64,000 nucleotides of DNA, taken from contig OZ245997.1 of the NCBI GenBank assembly GCA_965230195.1, positions 3,348,001 to 3,412,000 on the forward strand, read 5' to 3'. Source of the stretch: Putridiphycobacter sp965230195. GTDB taxonomy: Bacteria; Bacteroidota; Bacteroidia; Flavobacteriales_D; Crocinitomicaceae. Below the pieces are notes generated by a model. That model was not told the DNA's origin and did no database searches. It saw only the letters and a list, made by a program, of their open reading frames with translations. This document shows positions 53,654 through 62,256 of the stretch, in pieces (within the stretch, counting starts at the first letter, position 1; the number at the start of each line of letters is the position of its first letter). Position numbers and translations under genes: made by a program.

Positions 53654-54634
53654 ATGTCAAAAATACAAAAAATTGTGGTATTGACCTCAGGAGGAGATGC
53701 TCAGGGAATGAATGCCTGTATTAGGTCTGTAACCAGAAAAGCACTTTCAAAAAATATTAAAGTAATAGGTTCCTTAGATGGGTTTAATGGATTGATTAAG
53801 AGTGGTTTTATTGATTTGAATTATCAATCAGTATCCAATATTATCCAAAGAGGAGGAACCATTTTAGGAACAGCCAGAAGTGAAGAATTTTTTGAATATA
53901 AATACCGAAAAATAGCATATCAAAATTTAAAGGAAATAGGTGTAGATGCATTGGTGGTGATAGGTGGTGACGGATCATACAAAGGAGCGAGGGTTTTTCA
54001 TCAGGATTTTGGTATTTCATATATTGGAATTCCAGGGACAATAGATAATGATATTGTTGGGACGGATTATACACTTGGGTTTGATACTGCACTGAATAAT
54101 ATTGTAAGATCAATTGACAAAATAAGGGATACAGCCAGTTCTCATCACCGTATTTTTTTAGTTGAAGTAATGGGGAATACTTCCGGTAATCTGGCGTTAA
54201 AATCTGCATTAACAACCGGTGCAGAAGATGTTTTTTTGCCGGAAACACTGGAGGATTTTGAAAGGTTTGAGATGAAGATTGAATCGGCCGTTAAAAATAA
54301 AAAATCGAGTATCATTATAGTATCTGAAGGAGATGAGATAGGAGGAGCCAAAGAATTGTATGATTATTTGAAAGTTAAATCTTTACATCAAAAAGTCCGA
54401 GTGTCAATTTTGGGTCATATCCAAAGGGGTGGAGCACCAAGTTTTAAGGATCGGGAAATGGGGTCGTTGTTTGGCGCAAAGGCTATCGACTTGCTGGCAC
54501 AGGGCAAGGTTAATCAGTTGATTGGCCTGAGAAAAGGGGAGGTTTCCCATTATGAATTCCAACCAGAAATCACCAAGTCTGACGGCATAGACGGGAATTA
54601 TTTAAACCTGATTCACGATTTATCTATTTATTGA
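53654..54634 (+). CDS. pfkA: ATP-dependent 6-phosphofructokinase
   Basis: A 326-residue glycolytic enzyme that phosphorylates fructose 6-phosphate. TSGGDAQGMNACIRS at the N-terminus, GGDGS (residues 104-108), and GTIDNDIVGTD with catalytic Asp131 (Asp127 in E. coli) are present. The glycine in GGDGS marks ATP rather than pyrophosphate as donor. ILGHIQRGGAPS near the C-terminus is also characteristic. Length is normal. The gene stands alone, 86 bp from the divergent beta-barrel gene. Confidence 0.95.
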   Translation: MSKIQKIVVLTSGGDAQGMNACIRSVTRKALSKNIKVIGSLDGFNGLIKSGFIDLNYQSVSNIIQRGGTILGTARSEEFFEYKYRKIAYQNLKEIGVDALVVIGGDGSYKGARVFHQDFGISYIGIPGTIDNDIVGTDYTLGFDTALNNIVRSIDKIRDTASSHHRIFLVEVMGNTSGNLALKSALTTGAEDVFLPETLEDFERFEMKIESAVKNKKSSIIIVSEGDEIGGAKELYDYLKVKSLHQKVRVSILGHIQRGGAPSFKDREMGSLFGAKAIDLLAQGKVNQLIGLRKGEVSHYEFQPEITKSDGIDGNYLNLIHDLSIY

Positions 54635-54699
54635 AAAACTGAGTTTTCGCACACTCTTACCTGATTTTCGCGTTTTATTAACAAATAATTGTTGATTTG

Positions 54700-54731
54700 T
54701 TGTTTTTTAAACAAAATAAAGCTTAATTTTG
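54700..54731 (+). promoter_or_regulatory. Promoter of the 1775-aa adhesin gene
   Basis: TTG (54700-54702), a 21-base spacer and TAATTTTG (54724-54731) fit the Bacteroidota consensus, 27 bases before ATG 54759. Confidence 0.6.
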
Positions 54732-54758
54732 GACGATTATTAACTTAAAAACGTTTCA

Positions 54759-57700
54759 ATGAAGAAAATTATTTCTATGTTGGCGATTTTGTCAGGAGTA
54801 GCTGGGTTAGCCCAGTGTCCCGCCCTAACAGGATTGTCAGCATCAAACATTACGTCAGTATCGGCCGATTTAACCTGGACCGCCGGAACTGGAGCAACAG
54901 CGCAAGTGGAGTATGGTACGTCCGGGTTTACTCAGGGAACCGGTACTTTTGTGATCGCTTCCACTAACACAGAAAATGTAACTGCTTTAACGCCAGTTAC
55001 TGATTATCAGTTTTATGTAAGAGATATTTGTGCTGTGGGAGATACCAGTGCGTGGGCTGGTCCATACACATTTACAACAGCTTGTCCTGTTTACACCCCC
55101 GTTTATACAGAGAGTTTCGGCAGTTATCTACCAACGTGCTGGACAGAAATGCAAGGATTGTTAGGTGCTACTAACACCACTGTTACAAATGCCACTTCAT
55201 CTTCGTGGACATCTGATGGTTTTGCAAATGTAGGTACTGCGGGATCTGCTAAAATTAACCTTTACGGTACCGGAAGAGATGAATGGATGGTGTCTCCAAC
55301 TATTGATCTTGGTTCCGGAGCAACGGCTTACCAGGTTGAATTTGATATCGCATTAACTGATTATGCAAGTACAGCAGCAACTGTTTTGGGATCTGACGAT
55401 ACAATTGCTTTTGTAATTTCAACAGACAATGGGGTAACATGGTCAACTGCAAATATCCTTCAAATATGGGAACAAGGTACTGAGCCATCTCATACCGGAG
55501 ATTTTATTGCTATTGATTTATCAGCTTATACCGGTTTAGTTCAATTTGGATTCTATGCAGCATCTTCAGTAAGTAATGAAGATAATGATGTATTCGTTGA
55601 TAATTTCAACGTATTGCCAATTCCTACATGTGCAAAGCCACTTAATTTAGCGGTTTCAAATGTAGTTTATGATGGGGCTGATGTGAGTTGGACAACGGGT
55701 GCGGCAAATGTTGAAATTGAGTACGGACCAGCTGGTTTTACACCAGGTTCCGGAACATCAGTATTAACATCTTCAAACCCACACTCATTAACTTCTTTAA
55801 CCGATCAAACAGATTATGAATTTTACATTCGTGACATTTGTGGTGTAGGAGATACGAGTTTGTGGAGTGGGCCAGTAGCCTTTACCACCCCTTGTGGACC
55901 ATTTACACCAGTTTATACTGAAAATTTCAGTTCTTATATCCCAACTTGTTGGGTTGAAATGCAAGGTGTTTTAGGTGCTGTAAATACAACATTTACAAAC
56001 ACTACTTCTTCTAACTGGACCAATGATGGTTTTGCCAATAATGGTACAACAGGAGCTGCCAGAATGGAAATTTACTCAACAGGTAGAGATGAGTGGTTGA
56101 TTTCTCCGACTATTGATTTAGGATCAGGAGCTACAGCTTACCAGGTAGAGTTTGATGTAGCATTAACTAACTGGAGTTCAACAGCAGCTGCTACTTTAGG
56201 TGCTGATGATACCCTTGCATGTGTAATATCAACTGACAATGGTGTGACATGGTCAACTGCAAATATACTTCAGGTATGGGAGCAAGGTTCAGAGCCTTCT
56301 AACACCGGAGATTTTATTGCAATTGACTTATCAGCTTATACCGGTTTGGTTAAATTTGGATTCTACGCCGCATCTTCAGTAAGTGGAGGTGATGTTAATG
56401 TATATATTGATAACTTCAGTGTATTACCAATACCAACCTGTCCTAAACCTCAAAACTTAGCAGCTTCTAATATTCTGTACAATTCAGTGGATGTAAGCTG
56501 GACAACGGGTGCAGCAAATGTTGAAATTGAGTACGGACCAGCTGGTTTTACACCAGGTGCCGGAACATCAATATTGACTTCATCAAACCCACATACTATT
56601 TCAACATTAACAGGTCAAACTGACTATGAATTTTATATTCGTGATATCTGTGGTGCCGGAGATACCAGTTTATGGAGTGGGCCAATAGCGTTTACAACAC
56701 CTTGTGGACCATTCACACCAGTTTATAATGAAGACTTCAGTAGTTATGTACCAACATGTTGGTCCGAAATGCAGGGATTGTTAGGCGCTACTAACACTAC
56801 CGTTACAAATGCAACTTCATCTTCATGGACATCTGATGGTTTTGCTAATAGCGGAACAACCGGGTCAGCTAAAATTAATTTATATGGAACCGGAAGAGAT
56901 GAATGGTTAGTTTCTCCAACAATTGATCTTGGTTCAGGAGCAATTGCTTACCAGGTTGAATTTGATATTGCATTGACTGATTATGCCAGTACAGCATCTA
57001 CTGTTTTAGGTGTTGATGATACCGTAGCAGTAGTGATTTCTACAGATAATGGTGTGACATGGTCATTGGCAAATGTACTTCAAATGTGGGAGCAAGGTTC
57101 AGAGCCTTCTCATACAGGTGATTTTATTGCTATTGATTTATCAGCTTATACCGGATTAGTGAAATTTGGATTTTACGCTGCGTCTTCCGTGAGTAATGAA
57201 GATAATGATTTGTTTATTGATAATTTCCAGGTAAGAGAAATACCAAACTGTCCTCAACCACTTGGTTTGACAGTTGATGCATTGACTTCAACTTCAGCTG
57301 ATATCAGCTGGACTGTGGGAGCTGCAGATTCTCATATTGAATATGGACCGGCTGGCTTTACACAGGGAACAGGAACAATCATTAGTTCAACTACAGGTAC
57401 GGCAAATATTACAGGACTTACTCCTGTAACCGGATATGATTTCTACGTAATGGATAGCTGTGGTGTTGGTAATGTGAGTTCATGGACAGGTCCGGTATCA
57501 TTCACAACCGATTGTCCGAATTATTCGCCAACTTATACTGAGAATTTTGATACTTACATACCAGTTTGTTGGTCAGAGATGCAAGGTATATTAGGTGTTT
57601 CTAATACTACAATTACAAACACATCTTCATCTAACTGGACAAATGATGGTTTCGCGAATGTAGGTTCTACAGGATCAGCTAAAATCAACTTATATAGTAC

Positions 57701-60086
57701 GGGAAGAGATGAGTGGATGGTTTCTCCAACAATCGATTTAGGATCAGGAGCCACAGCTTACCAGGTTGAGTTTGACATTGCATTAACAGATTATGCAAGT
57801 ACAGCAGCAACCGTTTTAGGAATTGATGATACAATTGCTTTTGTTATCTCAACTGATAACGGAGTGACCTGGTCTCAGGCCAATATTCTTCAGTTATGGG
57901 AGGCAGGTTCAGAACCTTCTCATACAGGTGATTTCATTGCCATTGATTTGTCAGCTTATACCGGTTTAGTTCAATTTGGTTTCTATGCTGCTTCATCTGT
58001 AAGTAATGAGGATAATGATGTATTTGTTGATAACTTCCAGGTTTTACCTATACCAACTTGTCCTAAGCCATTGAACTTGTCTGTTTCAAATGTGACACAC
58101 AATTCAGCTGATGCAAACTGGACTACAGGTGCTGCAGATGTTGAGATAGAATACGGACCGGCTGGATTTACACCTGGAACCGGAACTGCTGTTCTGACTT
58201 CTTCTAATCCTTATAATATGTCATCTTTGACAGATCAAACGGATTATGAATTTTATATCCGTGATATTTGTGCACCTGGGGATACCAGTTTATGGAGTGG
58301 ACCGGTGTCATTTACAACGCCATGTTCTCCATTTGTACCAGTATATACTGAAGACTTTACAAACTTTGTTCCTGCATGTTGGTCAGAGATGCAAGGTGTA
58401 TTAGGTATGACAAATACTGTTATTACAGATGCAGGTTCGTCTAACTGGGGAACTGATGTTTTTGCAAATACAGGATCTGATGATGCTGCGTACATAAACT
58501 TATACAGTACTGGTAGAGATGAGTGGTTGGTGTCTCCAACAATCGATCTTGGATCAGGTGCTACAGAGTATCATTTAGAATTTGATATCGCATTAACTGA
58601 TTATGCTAGTACTGCAGCAACAACATTAGGTGTTGATGATACTGTGGCAATTGTAATTTCTACTGATAATGGTAATACATGGACTACTGCCAATATATTA
58701 AGATCATGGACAGAAGGAAATGAGCCTTCAAATACAGGTGATTATGTTGGAATGAGTTTATCAGGTTATACCGGATTAGTGAAGTTTGGTTTTTATGCTG
58801 CATCTTCAGTAAGTAATGCAGATAATGATGTCTTCATTGATAATTTTGAAATTAAGCCATGTGTGACCACATACAACACAATTAATGAAACTGTTTGTGA
58901 TTCATATACTGCGCCAAGTGGAATGGTTTATACTGCCTCTGGTATGTACAATGATACTATCATGAATTCAATTGGATGTGATAGTGTAATTACAATTAAC
59001 TTAACTGTTAATAATGCAACTGCTTCAACAGTTAATATAACTGAGTGTGAAAGTTATACCGGACCAAGTGGAATGGTTTACAATGCTTCAGGTACTTACT
59101 ATGATACAATTCCGAATACAGTAGGTTGTGATAGTGTGATAACTGTTAATCTGACGATTAATAATACAACAGCTAACATAACTGAAACTGCATGTGATAC
59201 TTATACTTCACCAAGTGGAGTGATGTATACAACTTCAGGTATTTATAACGATACCATTGCTAATGCGGCCGGATGTGACAGTATCATGACGATTGATCTT
59301 ACAATTAATCAGTCTTATTCAAATACTATTACTGTAGTAGAGTGTGATACATTTACTTCTCCGGGAGGTGTTGAATATACGACATCAGGTACTTATATGG
59401 AGTCGTTTACTAATGCTGCAGGTTGTGATAGTGTATTAACATACGAAGTGACAATCAATGATTCTTATGAAACAACAATTGATGTTACAGGATGTTTCGA
59501 GTACATTTCTGATGGAGGTACAACATATACTACTTCTGGTACTTATGTAGAATCTTATACTAATGTTGCCGGATGTGATAGTGTTATTACATTAAATGTT
59601 ACTATAAATGATATTGATCTTACAGTGACTCAGGTTAACGGAGTTGAATTAACATCTAATGAAGCAGCTCCTACTGCGACTTATCAGTGGGTTGATTGTG
59701 ATGATTCAAATGCACCGATCCCAGGCGCTACAAGCATCACATATGTTGCTACTGCAAACGGTAATTATGCTTGTGAAGTAACCTTGAATGGTTGTACTGA
59801 TATATCAGAGTGTAAAATCGTTGATAACGTAGGTTTTGATAAAGTTGATGATTCAGATGTTAAGATTTATCCAAATCCTAATAATGGTAACTTCGTTATT
59901 GAATCAATGACGGTAGAGGCTGGAGCTCAAATTCAGATTTCGAATAGTGCCGGTCAAATTGTTTACCAGGGATTGATAAACAGTCAAAAGAATATGATCG
60001 ATATTTCTGATGTTGAGTCAGGAGTTTATGTTGTGAACATTCTGACTGCTAACACAAATACCAAGAGAATATTAATTATTGAATAA
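54759..60086 (+). CDS. Giant repeat adhesin-like protein with T9SS type A sorting domain
   Basis: A 1775-residue exported protein. Signal peptide 1-19 (MKKIISMLAILSGVAGLAQ). Residues 20-1367 are five tandem units of 267-271 aa. Each unit has a fibronectin III-like part (SWTTGAANVEIEYGPAGFTP, DYEFYIRDIC) and a jelly-roll part resembling choice-of-anchor J / cleaved adhesin domains (GRDEWLVSPTIDLGSGA, STDNGVTW, VDNF). About 1368-1620 are five copies of a cysteine-pair repeat (C-x26-C with GCDS). Next is a module with two or more cysteines (TYQWVDCDD, NGNYACEV), and from about 1690 a type A sorting domain (KIYPNPNNGNF, VESGVYVVNI). It has its own promoter and terminator. Adhesion to surfaces or cells is the likely role (inference). 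Confidence 0.9.
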   Translation: MKKIISMLAILSGVAGLAQCPALTGLSASNITSVSADLTWTAGTGATAQVEYGTSGFTQGTGTFVIASTNTENVTALTPVTDYQFYVRDICAVGDTSAWAGPYTFTTACPVYTPVYTESFGSYLPTCWTEMQGLLGATNTTVTNATSSSWTSDGFANVGTAGSAKINLYGTGRDEWMVSPTIDLGSGATAYQVEFDIALTDYASTAATVLGSDDTIAFVISTDNGVTWSTANILQIWEQGTEPSHTGDFIAIDLSAYTGLVQFGFYAASSVSNEDNDVFVDNFNVLPIPTCAKPLNLAVSNVVYDGADVSWTTGAANVEIEYGPAGFTPGSGTSVLTSSNPHSLTSLTDQTDYEFYIRDICGVGDTSLWSGPVAFTTPCGPFTPVYTENFSSYIPTCWVEMQGVLGAVNTTFTNTTSSNWTNDGFANNGTTGAARMEIYSTGRDEWLISPTIDLGSGATAYQVEFDVALTNWSSTAAATLGADDTLACVISTDNGVTWSTANILQVWEQGSEPSNTGDFIAIDLSAYTGLVKFGFYAASSVSGGDVNVYIDNFSVLPIPTCPKPQNLAASNILYNSVDVSWTTGAANVEIEYGPAGFTPGAGTSILTSSNPHTISTLTGQTDYEFYIRDICGAGDTSLWSGPIAFTTPCGPFTPVYNEDFSSYVPTCWSEMQGLLGATNTTVTNATSSSWTSDGFANSGTTGSAKINLYGTGRDEWLVSPTIDLGSGAIAYQVEFDIALTDYASTASTVLGVDDTVAVVISTDNGVTWSLANVLQMWEQGSEPSHTGDFIAIDLSAYTGLVKFGFYAASSVSNEDNDLFIDNFQVREIPNCPQPLGLTVDALTSTSADISWTVGAADSHIEYGPAGFTQGTGTIISSTTGTANITGLTPVTGYDFYVMDSCGVGNVSSWTGPVSFTTDCPNYSPTYTENFDTYIPVCWSEMQGILGVSNTTITNTSSSNWTNDGFANVGSTGSAKINLYSTGRDEWMVSPTIDLGSGATAYQVEFDIALTDYASTAATVLGIDDTIAFVISTDNGVTWSQANILQLWEAGSEPSHTGDFIAIDLSAYTGLVQFGFYAASSVSNEDNDVFVDNFQVLPIPTCPKPLNLSVSNVTHNSADANWTTGAADVEIEYGPAGFTPGTGTAVLTSSNPYNMSSLTDQTDYEFYIRDICAPGDTSLWSGPVSFTTPCSPFVPVYTEDFTNFVPACWSEMQGVLGMTNTVITDAGSSNWGTDVFANTGSDDAAYINLYSTGRDEWLVSPTIDLGSGATEYHLEFDIALTDYASTAATTLGVDDTVAIVISTDNGNTWTTANILRSWTEGNEPSNTGDYVGMSLSGYTGLVKFGFYAASSVSNADNDVFIDNFEIKPCVTTYNTINETVCDSYTAPSGMVYTASGMYNDTIMNSIGCDSVITINLTVNNATASTVNITECESYTGPSGMVYNASGTYYDTIPNTVGCDSVITVNLTINNTTANITETACDTYTSPSGVMYTTSGIYNDTIANAAGCDSIMTIDLTINQSYSNTITVVECDTFTSPGGVEYTTSGTYMESFTNAAGCDSVLTYEVTINDSYETTIDVTGCFEYISDGGTTYTTSGTYVESYTNVAGCDSVITLNVTINDIDLTVTQVNGVELTSNEAAPTATYQWVDCDDSNAPIPGATSITYVATANGNYACEVTLNGCTDISECKIVDNVGFDKVDDSDVKIYPNPNNGNFVIESMTVEAGAQIQISNSAGQIVYQGLINSQKNMIDISDVESGVYVVNILTANTNTKRILIIE
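54816..58859 (+). repeat. Five in-frame tandem units of about 810 bp
   Basis: Unit starts, each at a TGT codon, are 54816, 55629, 56439, 57249 and 58059; lengths are 813, 810, 810, 810 and 801 bp. The encoded units are very alike (GRDEW, SPTIDLGSGA, STDNG and YTGLV are in all five), while many third-codon positions differ, so the copies are not very recent or are kept alike by selection or gene conversion. Confidence 0.92.
58860..59620 (+). repeat. Five cysteine-pair repeats of about 49 residues
   Basis: Each repeat has C-x26-C, where the second cysteine lies in GCDS, with a shared core such as PSGMVYTASGMYNDTI, and then a strand ITINLTVNN. Five copies follow one another. Similar blocks occur at about 60811-61565 and 62844-63600 in the next two genes, there with 25-27 residues between the cysteines. 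Confidence 0.88.
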
Positions 60087-60112
60087 TAATAAGTTAATAT
60101 AATAGTTTATAG

Positions 60113-60140
60113 AAGGGCTGATGAATTTTCATCAGCCCTT
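60113..60140 (+). terminator. Intrinsic terminator after the giant adhesin gene
   Basis: A long stem AAGGGCTGATGAA / TTCATCAGCCCTT with a very short loop, followed by five T. A clear rho-independent terminator, 27 bases after the stop. Confidence 0.9.
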
Positions 60141-60149
60141 TTTTTGTGC

Positions 60150-60177
60150 TTGCTCAAGATGTTTGTTAATATATTTG
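60150..60177 (+). promoter_or_regulatory. Promoter of the 605-aa adhesin-like gene
   Basis: TTG (60150-60152), a 17-base spacer and TATATTTG (60170-60177), right after the terminator and 45 bases before ATG 60223. Confidence 0.6.
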
Positions 60178-60222
60178 GATGAAAAAAGATTAATAATTAA
60201 ATTGGTATGGTAAATTATTGAT

Positions 60223-62040
60223 ATGAAAAAAATCTGCGCAGTTTTTTTCTTTCTTTTGATTGCCTGTTTTGGTTATAATCAATGCACGCAGGCAATTATT
60301 GCGCCGTGGTTAGAGGATTTTGAGACTTTTACGCCTACAATGAATTTTGTTGGCCTGAATTGTTGGTCTGAAGTTTCTGTTGATAGCCCGGATTGGAATA
60401 TTGATGGTTTTGGGTCAACACCTTCCAATGATACCGGTCCTTTCGGTGCTCATAGTGGTAACAACTTTTTTTATTTGGAAGCATCCACCGGCTTGCAGGG
60501 GCAAAAAGCTGATTTAATTTCTCCAATGATTAATATCAGTACATTATCTAATCCGGCAATTTCATTTTGGTACCATATGTATGGTTTGGCCATGGATAGT
60601 TTGCAGGTTTGGGTAACCGATTTACCAAGTGGTACTTCAACATATGTTTGGGGTGTTTTTGGGCAACAACATGCTTCTGAAACTGATGCATGGACTCAGC
60701 AAATTATTACTTTATCCGGCTTTTCTGACAGTATACAGATTACATTTAGAGGGTTTAAAGGTTTTTCTCACGAAGGTGATGTGTCAATTGATGACATTGA
60801 AGTGATGGATTGCACGCCAACATTCAGTACTATAAGTGCGACAAGTTGCGGGTATTATACCGCTCCAAGTGGGAAACAATTGCATTTTCCGGGTACATAT
60901 GCTGATACTATTTCAAATTCGGTTGGCTGTGATAGTATTATCACAATTCATTTGGGGACTCATAATTATTATGCTACAATTAATTCATCAGGCTGTACCT
61001 ATATGTCATCTTCAGGGGAGGTTTGGAATACAACCGGAACTTATTATGATACCGTTCCTACGGTGGCTGGTTGTGATAGTGTATTAACAATTAACTTCAC
61101 ATCTTTCACCACTACCAATTCATTTTCAACAACAGCTTGTAATACTTATACCGCACCAAGTGGTGCTCAATATAATGTGTCAGGGATCTATAATGATACT
61201 ATTCAAAATACAGTAGGTTGTGATAGTATTTTGACCATTACAGTTAATGTTAATTATAATAATAATCTAACGATTTTTGTGACCACATGCGGCGACCCTT
61301 ATATCTCAGATTTCGGTAATGTTTATACTTCAACAGGTTTGTATACTGAGAATTACCAAACTGTGGATGGTTGTGACAGTATACTTTATCTGGATGTTTT
61401 GATATCGGAAGGTAATGAAACAACTGTATTTATTGAAGCTTGTAATGAGTATATTTCAGATGCCGGAGTGCTTTATGATAGTTCCGGATCGTATGATGAG
61501 ATGTTTACCGGAGCTACTGGTTGTGACAGTATAATAACCTATGATGTCATTATTCATACTATTGACCCTTCAATATCAGTTCTTGGGCCATCAACGGTTT
61601 TAACCGCTAACCAGTCAGGTGCAATTTACCAGTGGGTGGACTGTAATAACAATTATGCGCCAATTGTTGATTCAGTCAATCAAACTTTCAGCGCTTCTAT
61701 TAATGGTGATTATGCTTGTATTGTAACTTATAACGGATGTTCCGAAATGAGTGAATGTATCAGGATTGAAACCACCTCTTTTGAGGAGTATGGGAGTTCT
61801 GAAAGCACTTTTAATGTTTTTCCTAATCCGTCAACAGGATTGTTTTCCCTGGAGTTACAGCAGGATTTAAGTGAACAAACAACAGTAAATATTTATAGTC
61901 CGTCGGGTCAGATCATTTATTCTGATATTATTATTACATCTCTTAAGGAAATTGATTTAGGAGGGGTAGAGTCAGGGCTTTATTATATTGCTGTTGTTGG
62001 CGATTCTTCAAAATCAATCCGTTACCTGATTGTTGAGTAA
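60223..62040 (+). CDS. T9SS type A protein with MAM-like domain and cysteine-pair repeats
   Basis: A 605-residue exported protein. Signal peptide 1-19. Residues of about 20-196 form a MAM-like jelly-roll domain (APWLEDFETF, NFFYLEASTGLQGQKADLIS, ISFWYHMYGLAMDSLQVWV, GDVSIDDIEVMDC). About 197-448 are five cysteine-pair repeats of the type seen in the neighbour (TAPSGKQL, SVGCDSIIT, C-x25-27-C). Then come YQWVDCNNN and a type A sorting domain (NVFPNPSTGLFSLE, VESGLYYIAVV). It has its own promoter, so it is separately transcribed from the 1775-aa gene. It shares the C-terminal half with both neighbours. Function: probable surface binding, inferred. Confidence 0.88.
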   Translation: MKKICAVFFFLLIACFGYNQCTQAIIAPWLEDFETFTPTMNFVGLNCWSEVSVDSPDWNIDGFGSTPSNDTGPFGAHSGNNFFYLEASTGLQGQKADLISPMINISTLSNPAISFWYHMYGLAMDSLQVWVTDLPSGTSTYVWGVFGQQHASETDAWTQQIITLSGFSDSIQITFRGFKGFSHEGDVSIDDIEVMDCTPTFSTISATSCGYYTAPSGKQLHFPGTYADTISNSVGCDSIITIHLGTHNYYATINSSGCTYMSSSGEVWNTTGTYYDTVPTVAGCDSVLTINFTSFTTTNSFSTTACNTYTAPSGAQYNVSGIYNDTIQNTVGCDSILTITVNVNYNNNLTIFVTTCGDPYISDFGNVYTSTGLYTENYQTVDGCDSILYLDVLISEGNETTVFIEACNEYISDAGVLYDSSGSYDEMFTGATGCDSIITYDVIIHTIDPSISVLGPSTVLTANQSGAIYQWVDCNNNYAPIVDSVNQTFSASINGDYACIVTYNGCSEMSECIRIETTSFEEYGSSESTFNVFPNPSTGLFSLELQQDLSEQTTVNIYSPSGQIIYSDIIITSLKEIDLGGVESGLYYIAVVGDSSKSIRYLIVE

Positions 62041-62141
62041 TAAATAGTTTTTCTTTAGTAGTCTTTTTTAATTATTAGAAACAGGGTTCTGTATGTAGAT
62101 CTGATTGTTCGTCAATTTTACCTAATTAATATTAGATAAAT

Positions 62142-62183
62142 ATCTGTTTTTTATCGATAAACATCTGTTTTTTATCGATAAAT
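62142..62183 (+). repeat. Tandem direct repeat, 21-bp period, upstream of the last gene
   Basis: Two copies differing only in their last base: ATCTGTTTTTTATCGATAAA at 62142-62161 and again at 62163-62182. Each contains the 8-base palindrome TATCGATA. The repeat lies 74 bases before ATG 62257 and is the only notable thing in this 216-base spacer. I see neither a clear terminator nor a TAnnTTTG box here. Confidence 0.75.
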
Positions 62184-62256
62184 TTTCGTTTTAGTATTTT
62201 TTTTAGTAATTTACCTGCTTAAACTATTATGTGATTTATAAATTAAACTGCTTTTT

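Noticed and set aside
53841..54248. 135-codon open frame opposite pfkA
   Set aside because: Antisense to an intact pfkA; no family signature and no promoter.
58860..59620. Regular repeats that could be taken for a CRISPR array
   Set aside because: The period is about 147 bp, the repeats differ at DNA level, and they are in frame within a long coding sequence with conserved protein pattern. No cas genes are present.
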